This document shows, one piece after another, positions 12,933-24,419 of a stretch of 64,000 nucleotides of DNA. The stretch covers positions 2,356,001-2,420,000 of the forward strand of contig CM031560.1 in NCBI GenBank assembly GCA_018466975.1, in the 5' to 3' direction. The position numbers and the translations under genes were made by a program. The notes beneath the pieces are model-generated. The model searched no databases and had not been told where the DNA came from. It saw nothing but the letters and a program-made list of their open reading frames with translations. Numbering within the stretch: position 1 is the stretch's first letter; each line of letters starts with the position of its first letter. This DNA comes from Sparassis latifolia. Lineage: Eukaryota; Basidiomycota; Agaricomycetes; Polyporales; Sparassidaceae.

Positions 12933-14036
12933 ATGAGCTCCAGTTCGCAGGCAGGCCCGCTACCGCCCAAGAGGGGCGAAATTGGGTACCAGGAGGATGT
13001 CCATGGCCCCTCGCAGCAAGCCTCGACGAGCAGAGATGCACTCCAGTCTTTGCCCACATTGCCTGAGAGGCACCCGGCAGACAGACCGTACGCTGGCAGC
13101 CCTGCGAGGACTCCCTCCAGTGCTTCGTCCACTTCCAATTTGAACGAACGCCCGCCATCACCTTCTAGTTCGGAGTCTGCCGCGGTCTCTACAGGCAAGC
13201 ATAGCTTCATTTCATTCCTTGCGCCCAAGAACGTCCCCACGTTCGGCGGGCTGCGTTCAACGACGCTCGCGAAGTTTGTGCTGCAGCTCGCGCTCATCGC
13301 GGGCACGATCGTCGCCTGGGTGCTCATCGTCCGGCACATGGACTCTGGCGCCTCCTCCACCCCCGCGGAGAAGTTCAACGACAACAAGGGCGCTCCCGCA
13401 GCGTTCAACTCCTCCTCCGCGTCCGTCTTCGTAGACGTCGCCTTCATCTTCGCCGTTCTCCTGCAGTTCATCTTCTCCGAGCGCACGATTTTCCGTCTGC
13501 GCGCGGAACGCTACTGCCATGTACACCCCGGCGAGGTCCTCCCAACCGCGATCGTTCGCCGCCATGCCCAGGGCCGTTTCGGCGTAGCATTTATACCTTG
13601 GAACCGCGTGTCTCTACCTACATACGCCTCCGCGCTCGCCCAGACCGGAGCGCGCACGGGCGACGTCGAGGACAGCGCCATCGCGGTGCCGCCCCCACCC
13701 GCGTATGGGAACGACAACGACAGCACGTTGATACTCTCTGGGTCGAGGACCGCTGGGTCGGCTGCTACGCAGAGGATGAGCCAGGTCGTGGAGTCCCCGC
13801 AGGTGCAGGAGACTCGGGAGGTTCATACGGACGGGAACAGGCTCGTGAGCCAGGTCATGATGTCACCACAGGGGCAGGAGACTCGGGAGGTTCGTGCGGA
13901 CAGGGACAGGCCTGTGAGCTATATGAGCCATGATCCGGTTTGGGAAGAGGTATTAGATGCGGACAGGGCGAGGCGCCTGGAGGACGTCCTCCAACAGATA
14001 GAGGAGGGCGATGTGACCGATGCAGCACGTCCGTAG
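12933..14036 (+). CDS. Uncharacterised two-TM membrane protein with internal repeat
   Basis: Uninterrupted 367-codon frame. The first 100 residues are Ser/Pro-rich and look disordered. Two hydrophobic segments follow, near residues 111-133 (FVLQLALIAGTIVAWVLIV core) and 161-180 (VFVDVAFIFAVLLQFIF core), separated by a short Ser/Asn loop. After TM2 comes a conserved-looking stretch RAERYCHVHPGEVLPT and WNRVSLPTY, then a charged tail. The tail contains a duplicated 27-residue unit (SQVVESPQVQETREVHTDGN and SQVMMSPQGQETREVRADRD with neighbours). I do not recognise a family with known function; similar two-TM proteins are, from general knowledge, common in agaricomycetes. The start is the first Met of the frame, right after a CT-rich leader. 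Confidence 0.75.
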   Translation: MSSSSQAGPLPPKRGEIGYQEDVHGPSQQASTSRDALQSLPTLPERHPADRPYAGSPARTPSSASSTSNLNERPPSPSSSESAAVSTGKHSFISFLAPKNVPTFGGLRSTTLAKFVLQLALIAGTIVAWVLIVRHMDSGASSTPAEKFNDNKGAPAAFNSSSASVFVDVAFIFAVLLQFIFSERTIFRLRAERYCHVHPGEVLPTAIVRRHAQGRFGVAFIPWNRVSLPTYASALAQTGARTGDVEDSAIAVPPPPAYGNDNDSTLILSGSRTAGSAATQRMSQVVESPQVQETREVHTDGNRLVSQVMMSPQGQETREVRADRDRPVSYMSHDPVWEEVLDADRARRLEDVLQQIEEGDVTDAARP

Positions 14037-15764
14037 GGGAATGCTCGCCTGAGGTATGATGCATTTACTGATAGAATCGATGCCGTGATGTTTATGAGCT
14101 GCTTCCAGATCTCAATAAGCTCCAGCCCTTTCCGCGTCCCTGTTTGTTTTCTTTTTCTTTAGTTCGTTCGTTGCTTTCGTGTTTGATCACACACCCGTCG
14201 ACCATGTATGTTACATGCTCCACGTACGTTCGCTCTGCCTACAAAATTTACTGAACTCCTCGCCTGCCATCCAATCTTCGCCGCCCTATGAGCGCTGGGA
14301 CTTGTCCTCCATCTGTCTGCAATTGTATTTCAGTGAGTCGTGTAGTAGTACTGTATGTCGGACATAGTCCGTTGTACATGTGTGTTATCTCGATTCGCTG
14401 GGCGAGGCGCAAACTGTGCTCTGGGGCAACGATGTGAGATGTAACACTGGTCACGGCCGCACTTTGTATATTAACGAAGTTCCTGTAGCTTCGTGGCGCA
14501 AACTTGAACACTATCCATAAAAGGAACCGTGCCCAAATAACACGTCAACAATGCCGCCACAAAGGCTCTGCAATGCCCATCTGTCGAATATACCGAGTCA
14601 ACGCGTAAGTTCTGAAATACTAGTGCTGAACACAATCATAGAATATTCACCGAAACGCTCACCGTCCCTTTTGCGATCCTCAGTTAGAAGGAATGCTCAC
14701 GTGCGAAGATTATGTCGTTCAAGCCTGCCCAGCTGTCCGTCCAGTTCATTGCATCAGCACAGCGGTGAGGATATGTATATTGTCTATCCATTCCTGTCAT
14801 CTAGAGGCCGTTTATAATTTTTGCTTGACATCTCTGGGTCAACCTGCCACTGTGATCTTGTCTTGGTTGACTACGGGATGGACTTTTCAAACCATCCGAC
14901 CGGTCCGCTACATTCGTCGAGAATTGTCGGTTCAGTAAATGTCGATTTCTCTTGACTGCAAGAAGTTATCTGACCATTTTAGCATCCAGGATGACATACT
15001 CAGGTAACACTCTGGGCGACCACTTTTCTTTCACGCCTCCCTTACCTCTCGGTCACCATCCACCTTCTTTTCAAACTTGAGGAATCGATATTAATACGCG
15101 GATGTGTCTCCTCGTTATACCATGATGACCTGGCTTTGAAACCACTGGCCTAGCATCAAGCATATCGCGGGGTGTGAGACAGGACGTTGCGGTGGCCGGT
15201 GCGATCTTACCGTCATACCCCATCATCCAGCCCAGCTGGTTTCTTGGTATAAGCGTCACTGAGTGTCATTCCTGCCCGTCCGCTCCGAATCCGAGTGATA
15301 TGTCGCAACGTCCATTTTTCGAATTTATTCTTGATGATATGTTGCATGGGTAAAGAACGTTCTCTTCACCTCACCCTCATGCGAATAATCCTTGTCACTT
15401 GCTGACGGACATTTCTACGACAGCGCCTCTGGCAACCGCCGATCGCCCGCTTTCAAGACGAGGTCGCCGCAACCGCAGCCGCTTCTCTCGGAAACGTCTC
15501 TTCTATTCTGTTTGCCGATTGCAATGTATTGTACGTATAGATCTTATGAAATCCACGACATGTCTCGTGTTTGTAGCTACGCCGTGTCTTACCAGTTATA
15601 TTACTGCACTCATGACAGATGGAGTGTGTCTGTGCTACATCAACGAGCCAGATGTATATTCCACCACAGAGCTAACGTCCGGAATGTAGTACAAGTACTG
15701 GAACAACATCGCCGTTGAGTAAAGCAAAAATGAATATTGGAATGACATGGGTGTACTACAGAGA
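14037..15764. other. Intergenic region between convergent genes
   Basis: 1.7 kb between the stop of the membrane-protein gene and the stop of the first aspartic protease gene (minus strand). Only short unrelated frames occur and none has splice or domain support. Confidence 0.5.
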
Positions 15765-17599
15765 TTAACGGGGAGAGTCCCACGCCTGGGGCATACTCTC
15801 CGGGTCCAAGAGGGGTAGAATGTCCTCCTGTTCCGGGACATATTTGTCCAGGGTTTGGTACTTCTGGTCGATTAACATGGAACGCATGGGAGCGCCCATT
15901 GTTTTAGATCCCCGTCTCTTCGCTAAGCACACGACAGTGGTACCAATTAGGGTCAGGCTGATGACTACGCTCAGAGAGATGATAAGTAGGAGGTGGCGCT
16001 GCACCCAAGGAGTCCCTGACGAATAATTCGGTGGTAGAGGTGTAGGTCTCCAGAACAGCGCACCACGAAGTGAAACGTAATCGTCGTGCATCTGCGCAGT
16101 GTCGCTGGACGTGGATAGTAGCTGGATGTACGGTGCTGCGCGATTGGTGGTTGAACCGTCCACATAGTCACCGAAGTTGATCAGCATGTAGACATTCCGC
16201 ACTGCCGTACGTATCGGTATCCTTTATAAGATTTGAATATTCAAGATAACGACTTACAAAATGCGATGCCAAAAATGATGTCATACTCCTGGGTTTGTGC
16301 ACAACTGGGTTGAAACTTGAGGCCACAATTTAGCTCCTTATAGCACACAGGTAACTGGAACTGAAACGACACACCGCGCCATAGCAGATTTTCTCGCCAT
16401 TATCATCGATCGCGTTGGCGGTGACCACAGTATCCAGCGGGTTGACACGATAGCTGAGACCGGCGAATTTGAATGTAACGTTGACCTCATATTCACAAGG
16501 AACGCGCCATATCTTCCCGTTGACTGTCGGATCTGTGATAAGCGATGCACCGGGAACACTGCCGTAGAACGCCTCCGCAATAGCACTACAAAGCTGGAGT
16601 AAGCGGAATTGTAATTGAAACTATAATCTGGAAACATACGCCGGAACCTGGGGCAAACTGTAGCCAGTAATAAAGACAACTGTTAACTGCTCTTTGTTAG
16701 AGGTGCTCGACACTGCGCTCTGGATCTTCACAGATTCTCCAGTAGGACCGATGACACCATCGGCATCGAGCAGCGTCTGCCAGTATTGATTTCCATTGTC
16801 GCTGCTTGGTACAGTTGTTATAGCCAGTTTGGGCTGTGAAGTAATGTTTGAATACTGCGGAAGCGTCTCGCCGATGGTCAGGTATCCCATCGAATCTCCG
16901 CCTTGGTCGTCGGTACGCCCTAACAGGACCGTAAGGTAGTTGGGTGTGGTCTTGTTTTGCTCGAAGATCTGCTCCAGGGCTGGCTTCCCAGTTGAGCTGC
17001 CTAGGGTCGACAGCACCACAGACCCGGAAGGCGGTCCGAGACCAATGACACCACTCCCCATAAGAGACATGTTAGATGCAAGTTGATTGACTAAAACGAA
17101 CGTGAGCGATACAACGACTGCACGTCGTTGGCGACTCACTGAAAGCTTGGTCAGGCACCAAATATCCAAGTAATTCCAGTTCTGTAGTTTGCACAGGACC
17201 TGAATGCAGTATCGGTAGAAGAACGAGCTTCACGGTAATGCAAGAACTCACCCTTGGCACCTCCCACTACGTACGAGACGTCGCCTATCTTCCCCGTATC
17301 ATGAGCATTTGGTACGGATCCCGACACCGACAAATCTGAACTATTACCTCAGTGAGGACCAGCACGAGACATCCACAGCACTAAAACACGTACCTTCCTG
17401 TATCTATTAGCACCTCAAACGGTATCCCTCCAAGAGTGACGTTGATATAGTAATCTTGGTTGGATACATTCGTTACATTCGATGAGCCGACAGTCGTCTC
17501 TCTTGTTCCAAGTTCGCGCGGAGAGCCGTGCAGCGCACCCACGATCTGAGCCGGCACAGAAATGAGAGGGGAAAGTAGAAGCATGAAGATGCCCTTCAT
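15765..17599 (-). CDS. Membrane-anchored pepsin-like (A1) protease homologue, catalytic Asp lost
   Basis: Exons 17599..17394, 17340..17252, 17199..17140, 17090..16640, 16585..16375, 16315..16258 and 16201..15765 give 503 residues. There is an N-terminal signal peptide (MKGIFMLLLSPLISVPAQIVG), an A1 peptidase fold, and a C-terminal transmembrane helix (HLLLIISLSVVISLTLIGTT core) with a short cytosolic tail. The first catalytic motif is intact (DTGSS, D66). Two changes stand out: the following Trp of DLWV is Ser (DLSV), and the second catalytic motif reads F-I-T-G (Ile259) where the neighbouring paralogue has F-D-T-G. Pepsin-type proteases need both aspartates, so this protein should be inactive. 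All intron positions and phases match the paralogue at 19359-21226, and exons 2, 3 and 4 have the same lengths (89, 60, 451 nt). The frame is otherwise open, so it looks maintained rather than decaying. Confidence 0.85.
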
Positions 17600-19358
17600 C
17601 GCAGTCTAAGTTTGCTCAGAGGAAGTAGAGAAGTAGGGTGACAGACAGTTGCGCTTCTCAACACATCAGCAAACACTACCGCGCTCGTCGAAGAAATGCG
17701 TTATTAGATGATATCGGGCGCCTTACTCTACCATCATGGTTATTGCGCGTTGGCGCACAGCCTGCGGAGTTCCAGTTTAGTGTAGCGGAACAAGAGTGTT
17801 GTCCCGTCCGAACTGCTGGCTTCGACCGAATGCATCCCGCGTGAACTTACCGTCTCGGTTGATCACCCTGCTCAGAAGCGTTAATTTATTTCTGGGTATC
17901 ATATGCCTCCCAAGGCTCACATAGCTTGATTCTCAACAAATTCGTAGCCCCACTAGTACTGACAAAAAATGTCGTCCATCAATGCGGTTGATTGTCGAAT
18001 GAGCTCACCAGCTATGGTCTTCGAGGAGCCCGAACAACCATGTTGCAAGAAATGTCAACCGTGTGTATGCGTCTTCATTTCTTCCTGACCGCACTGCTAT
18101 ACTAGTCTGCTATGAGTTGCAGGGGTCGAACCGTAGCACACCAATTCGGACCTAACCAAAAGGTTGATCTGCGAAACGCGTCGCACAAATCTGGTACACT
18201 GAGACGCGTCGACGCGACCAGCGTAGCCTACCTGTTAATTTCATCTAAAAAAACTTTCAGGTGCCCTTCTGCTGACACTTTTGATTTCCGCATCTAAATT
18301 TAATTATATCGCGGGTCGCACGCTATGCAAGGAGATACTGGCCGCGTCAGGTCCTCCCTATGAGCCCCATGACTACCAGTTGGATGGCGTGTGCCAGGCA
18401 TTGGACGGCGTCGATCCTGGCTATTACACCACGGGATCCGGAAAAACAGGTCTCCTCATCATATTCATGCTGGTAGCTTCCGCTTTAGCTCAAGATCCTA
18501 TGGTGTGGATTGTATTGTGGTAGATATGGGGAGCCTGAGAATGATACAGTGTGGCTATAGTTGGTTCACGGAGACGCAACGCCGCTGACAGGTATGATCA
18601 CAATCTGGAGATGCCCGACGGCATCCGTTCGGCTTTTCCGGCATCTGAACGGCAATCGCAAACTCCAATACATCACAAGTGAAATGGTGTGCTACGTACG
18701 GCTAGTCGGGCGCGCAGACCTGCGATCGTCATCCCCCGCTCAACAAGGTCACTATTTACGGGCTGCCTATGGGAGACTACTGCTATACGGGGCGCTGGAT
18801 TACTTGAATGCTATCTGAGACTACCTATGATGAAGCGCCACAGGATCCGACGTGTTTCGCACCTATGATAGAGCTGAAACCAAAACTTTGGGAAACTTTA
18901 TGCCCCGGATGACTTTGAGCACGCGTAAAATACGAACGCGTTACGCAACGAGGGTCTCTTGCCACAACGGACGCGTTGCGTACAAGTCACAGATTCAGAC
19001 TCCGGCGGATTGACACACTATCATTGACACCTACTGACTACGCGAACGTGCCTCAAGCTCAAGTCTCCGGAGGGAGAGAGGCTGCCATGAAAGCAGCGGT
19101 GTCTCATGAGAAGTCTCCGGAGGGAATGCAGAAAAAACTCCTATGTGGAACGACCAACGAACAACATCTAAACAAATGTCCATCATAGCACGATTGAGTA
19201 ATATTACATTTTGACGAACAGTCGTAGATATGGGCGGGGCTATAGCATATACTAGAGGAGAGCAAGGTCCTAGACATCCACCACAGCAGACAAATATATA
19301 GTACCATAGCAAACTAACACTGCATTCACCGACAGCAGGGTGAGGGGACCACTCACGA
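17600..19358. other. Spacer between the tandem protease genes
   Basis: Holds the promoter of the downstream protease homologue near 17600-17800 and the 3' flank of the upstream one. A helicase relic occupies 18281-18522. A 15-bp direct repeat, AAGTCTCCGGAGGGA, occurs twice near 19062 and 19111. Nothing else is recognisable. Confidence 0.5.
18281..18522 (+). pseudogene. Relic of a RecQ-like DEAD-box helicase (N-terminal ATPase piece)
   Basis: One short frame contains PPYEPHDYQLDGVCQALDG, then TGSGKTGLLIIFMLV, then ALAQDP. This is the Q-motif plus Walker A arrangement of the RecQ-like helicases that are, from general knowledge, found in many scattered copies in polypore genomes. The homology stops abruptly after about 80 residues: a stop codon follows at 18521-18523, and I found none of the downstream helicase motifs (DEAH, QxxGRAGR) in any frame. 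The usual V/L-A-T-G before the P-loop is altered (YYTTGSGKT). I read it as a degraded insertion or gene fragment. Confidence 0.55.
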
Positions 19359-21226
19359 TCAATAGTGAGAATCCCAGGGGTTGCCATAGCCGTGTGCGCC
19401 GCCCTGGTTCATGAGGTGCAGGTCGTACGCCTGTGGCGGCGCAGGGTCATGCAACGGCTGGTATCTCTGGCCTCCGGACATGAAGCCCATGGGCGCACTA
19501 CCGCGGCGTCTCCGCCCCCTCGTGCAACAAGCGAGGATGATACCGAGCAGGATTAAGCCAACACCTGCACTGAGACCGATGACAAGGCCGAGGTGGGATT
19601 TAACCCACGACGTGACGGACGAGGTGTTGCTGTTGCTGCTGCTGCTCTGAGTGCCGTTGTAGGTTGGTGTCCAGGCTGCGGCACCACGCAAGGAGACGAA
19701 ATCCTGGTGGATTTGCGCAGTGTCGTTGGAGGTGGAAATCAGCTGGAGGTATGGCGCGGCACGATTGCTCGTATCGCCATCCACGTAGTCACCGAAGTTG
19801 ACGAGGACGTATACATTGCGCACTGAGAGATAGATAAGGTCACGCGAGGAAGTAGACATACAAAGGGGAGACGCTCACAGAAAGCTGTGCCAAATATCAT
19901 GTCGTATGTCGACGATTGGGCACTTGAGCTTATTGGTTGGAACTGGCCAATAGGTTTTCAGCAATAACGTCAAAGTACAATGAAAAGAACGAACAGCTCC
20001 ATAGCAAATCTTGTTTCCACTAGAATCGGTAGCATTAAGATCCATAACAGTGTCCACTGGGTTCACAGGATAACCCAAACCGCCGAATTTGAATGTTACA
20101 TTAACCTCGTAGTCGCAAGGCATCTGCCATATCGTTCCATATTGCGGCTCATTGACCAGCTTCGAGTTCGGGACACTGCTATAGAAAGCTTCTGCTACGG
20201 CGCTGTAGAAGGATTAAGTATATGGGAACACGGCATCAAGCAGACACGTACGCTGGAACCTGGGGGAGTGAATAGCCGGTATCAAAGACTACTGTCAGCT
20301 GGTTCTTGTTAGATGTGCCAGACACCGCTGTCTCGACATTAACAGATCGACCTGTAGGTCCGATAATACCGTTGGCATCAAGCAGTGTTTGCCAGTGCTG
20401 ATTGGGTGAATTGTCGCTTGACAATATCGAGACGTCTAACTTTGGTTGTGAGGTGACGTTGGAATACTCTGGCAGCGTTTCTCCGATGGTCAACTGGCCC
20501 GTCACATCCTCACCAGGATTTCCTACACGCCCCAGGACAAAACTGAGATAGTTGGAGGTGGAGGTGTTTTGCTGGAAGATGCGCTCGAGGGCTGGGTCTC
20601 CAGAGGAATTGCCAACACCTGAGAGTACCTGAGATCCAGAAGTTGGCCCAAGCCCAATACGACCAGTACCCTGGGGGAAGGACCCTGACGTAGGCTGATT
20701 AACTGGCAAAAGTAAGTACGTCCCTTCAGATGTCAGGTAAAACGCTGAACTAACTGTACGCTTGATTGGGCACCGAATATCCAAGAAACTCGAGATTCGC
20801 TAACTGAACGGGACCTAGGGCGAATAAATCACAGCACGATGGTGGCGGTCAAAGACTTACCATCCACGGTGTCTCCTGCATATGTCACCTGCACAGTCTT
20901 TCCCGTATCCTGTGCATTAGGAACCGAGCCAGCAACCCACAGATCCGAACTGTTGCTTCATTCAACACCGCCGAATAGTCTAGTACAAACTACTGTACAC
21001 ACCTTCCCGTATCCATTTGCGCCGTGAACTGCGCCCCTCCGAGCGTGATGTCGACGGTGTATTGGAAGTTCGATGCGTCGCCTACAGTTGATGACCCAGT
21101 AATCGACCCTCTTTTGCTGTGGAAACTACGGGCTGGCGAGCCATGCAGATCCAGACGAATAGCACCGACGAGCTCGGCCGGTAGAGCGACAAGAGAAAGA
21201 AGAATTGGTACTGAGACTGGCCTCAT
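19359..21226 (-). CDS. Membrane-anchored pepsin-like (A1) aspartic protease
   Basis: Exons 21226..21003, 20949..20861, 20814..20755, 20702..20252, 20202..19995, 19942..19879 and 19822..19359 give 519 residues. A signal peptide (start taken at the Met of MRPVSVPILLSLVALPAE; an in-frame Met nine codons upstream would spoil it) leads to an A1 peptidase domain. Both catalytic motifs are intact: DTGSSDLWV (D72) and F-D-T-G-Y-S-L-P (D265). A C-terminal transmembrane helix (LGLVIGLSAGVGLILLGIIL) follows a Ser/Asn linker, then a basic and Gly/His-rich cytosolic tail of about 55 residues. The type I topology places the catalytic domain outside the cell or in the secretory lumen. Six introns coincide with those of the gene at 15765-17599, so the two arose by tandem duplication; this copy should be active. 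Confidence 0.9.
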
Positions 21227-21818
21227 AGTAGCTGCTGCACTACACCAGTACAACGACGAGGAAATTCACAGAAAATTCAATGAAGAACTAGCGGCCTGAC
21301 TCGAAATTATGAGACCCAACGTGTACAGCCGCACGGGACAAATGCTGATAGCTGCGCACAGTTCGTCGCAATCAAACAAGCGCCAAATGAGATGGTGTTC
21401 CCTAAAAGGAAAGAATAGGCGCCCATGAACTCATACTTTCCACATTAGTATAAACTCCTTAATTATACGCATCCTCTCCGGGATTTGATGGGGAGCCCTA
21501 GTATAAGACTTTGTGTTTTTGCATACTTGAAAGGACCTCGGTGATTTCAAGGCCTTGAATTTCAGTCGGTACTACCCTAGATGTCGATGAATAGTCTCTT
21601 GACAATTTAGCCTGCATTATGGTGAGATCGTACAAGACACAGTATAGTAAAGTCGTAAATATGAATCAAGGGAGTTTTGGGAGATGCTGTGGTCGCCCGG
21701 ATCGTTGAACTACGTCACCTGCCATGTCAGGACGTCTTTAAGCTTATGTAAGCTGCACTGCCAGTGGCGGCTATAGTAGTGACCCACTTGGCTTGCTCCT
21801 TATTCGTCACTTGGCTTC
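21227..21818. other. Divergent intergenic region
   Basis: 592 bp between the start codons of the minus-strand protease and the plus-strand phosphodiesterase, so it should hold both promoters. I see no clear TATA element or repeat. Confidence 0.5.
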
Positions 21819-24111
21819 ATGAGAGGATCTGTTTCGACGGATCTCATGTCTCCTGCCCATCCAGTTCGCCGTTCACTGACTCTGGAGGAACTCGGGGCGA
21901 ACGTAGATGAGGAACGGAAGAGGCTATTGTCCGACGGCGATAGGCCCTTTGATGATGACGACGGACTCGGAGACGAGGATAACGTGCCACCTGTCTCTTA
22001 CTGGGCTCGGTATCGCAGAATTGTTCTGGTTACAACGTCGCTTCTCGTATCTTTGATCTTTGCTATCGTCTTTCTTCCAACGCTCGCTGGTTTAGTGTAT
22101 CCGTCTCCGCGCCCGTCTGCTGATTTTAATTCCAGGCGACTCCGCAGCAACGGCACTCACGATTTCAGGAAGACTGCTCTCATTGTCTCAATTGACGGCC
22201 TACGGCAAGTCATGCGACGACATCTTGCTACTATTTCTAACTGACATCCATCCCAGACCTTGACCTTTCCGTGAGTGGACTTTGTTTCTGGCAATAATCA
22301 CACCAGTATGTGTATGGTCTTGTGTTCCTATGGCCTGCATGTACAATCCCATCGCGCAGTGGCTGCCTGCTAACTTTGCGTGACGATGCTGTGATATATA
22401 TGGGTTGGCGCGTCGATGCGCTCCATAAACTTTACACCTGTTGCTCTTTGTAACATTGGTTCGTGGTCTGACATTTCTTATCGTTAACAGAAACCATTGG
22501 GCATTGATGTAAGATAGTATTCCTGCGTGCCGCTGATCTCATCGGCTAAAGCCCTCTCAGGACGGGTCTGTATGCCGAATCTCACGGTATCGTCGGGAAC
22601 GTCAGTATTTACGCTCTGCCCCCTTTTCAGGTGTGAGACTGATGTGCTTTGGAATGTCAGAATTTCTGGGATCCCGAGACCGAGAAGGAGTTCCTGTACA
22701 GCAGTATTGATTCGGCCTGGGACTCGTCATGGTGGTTGGGTCAACCTGTATGTATATTGTGATATCTTTGTGCTCGTCTGAAGCTCACAATGATTTTGTC
22801 TAGATGTGGGAGACGGCCGAGCAAGCGGGCATTATCACTGCAAACCTGATGTGGTCAGTGGAAATAATTTTGTCGTGTCGCAGCTGTTCATGGACGCGTG
22901 TTACTTTCCCGGCAGGCCAGGACCACCAACAACCATGACTGGGGCTTCTCCCACATATTTTGTACCTTGGAAGGTACGTTATCTCTCGAATATCGTCGGG
23001 ATTTTGCAGGTTGACCAGACTCATTTTACAGGACAAGGTTCCACTTCAAGAGAAGCTCGACCAGATCGTGGCGTGGATTGACTTGCCTCTCGATGAACGG
23101 CCTCAGTTGATCATGGGTACGTATGTGCCAACACCTCTAACAAACCTGAGTCAAGGACTAACCCTGAATGCAGCATATGAACCTTCCTTAGACCAAGCTG
23201 GTCATCTGGCCGGACCCGCCTCGGAGCTTGTCAACGTCAGTTGTTCTGAATGCTATGAATGTTTAACCGGGAATTGTTAATGCTTCCTTTACGACAGAAA
23301 GTCCTCCATAACGTGGATGTCTTCGCAAAAGATTTACACTCCGTCCTCGAAGCGCGCAACTTGACTGACATAGTCGACATCGTGTTCGTCAGCGACCACG
23401 GCATGACAGACACCAGTAATCCCGAGCACATTTATATCGATGACATTCTTGGCGAAGGTTTTTCAATGATCGAACACGAAGACGGTGAGTAAATTTCAGA
23501 CATAGCCTGATGCAACGTTGACGCTTCCACCGCAGGCTGGCCATCGATGGGCCTCCGCTTCCGTCCCGAGGCCGATGATGAGAAGTACCTCAATATCTTG
23601 CTGGCCGCTGCAAAGGCTAGCGGGGGCAAATTCGCCGTGTACACTCACAACACGATGCCAGAGCGCTACCACTTCGCGCATAATTACCGTATTTCCCCTA
23701 TATATGTCGTGCCGCGAATGGGCTATGTGCTTACAAACCGGATCGAGAACGGGACGGGCATGAGCAAGGGTGTACGTGTCTTCTTCTCTCCGCTGAAAGC
23801 CTCGGCTGACGGCGACTGTCTAGAATCATGGCTATGACAATAGTGAACCGTCGATGCAGGCAATGTTCGTTGCACATGGGCCTTTCTCGGCTGTGGTGAA
23901 GGCGGTCGAACAGTCGCGCACAAAGGGACATATCCTCCCGCGTTTCCTGTCGCGGCCCAACAAAGGTTGGCACTCAACCGCAGATGACACGTTCGTGATG
24001 GACGCGTTCGAGAACGTGAATATATACAACCTCATGATGAAGCTTGTCGGCATTGAGGAGCATGCGGCGCACACAAATGGCACGAAGGGTTTCTGGGATA
24101 AGTACTTTTAG
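21819..24111 (+). CDS. ENPP-type nucleotide pyrophosphatase/phosphodiesterase with internal deletion
   Basis: Twelve exons: 21819..22208, 22257..22270, 22491..22508, 22561..22600, 22661..22747, 22804..22853, 22916..22973, 23032..23116, 23174..23235, 23298..23484, 23536..23771 and 23824..24111 (504 residues). Residues about 66-95 form an N-terminal signal anchor, so the catalytic domain should face the lumen or outside. Zinc-binding and catalytic residues of the type I phosphodiesterase family are visible: SIDGLR (Asp), TLTFPNHW (nucleophilic Thr), EPSLDQAGHLAGP (Asp, His), SDHGMTD (Asp, His) and HGYDN (His). In the family about 25-30 residues separate DGLR from the PTLTFPNH block. Here only 48 nt separate them, and they are read as an intron with a weak donor (GTCATG), followed by a 14-nt exon. 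The frame survives, but the loop is missing. All junctions downstream are standard. Confidence 0.75.
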
Positions 24112-24419
24112 ACAGGATTGGATTCGGGCGGGGATTGGCGTAGAATAGACTGGGCCGTGTGTTCATAATATGTTCGTGGAATAAGTCAGATGATTTTCGC
24201 GTTTTCACCATCATTACGTTTCTGTTTCTTCGCCATGAAGCTCGCGATCGGAGCCGCCGCCTGAGAACGATGAAAAAAGACACTCCGAATGCTATTACAA
24301 CGTAAATACATCCAACGGCGAATTTCGTGGCTGAAGCTCATGAAACGTACTCGAAAAACATTAGCTCGTACACCCCGGCATTAAGTTACAACCCCCAATG
24401 TTTCCACGGTGGCCATTCT
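24112..24419. other. Short spacer between convergent genes
   Basis: 308 bp between two stop codons facing each other. It presumably holds both transcript ends. No distinct terminator-like element is visible. Confidence 0.5.
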
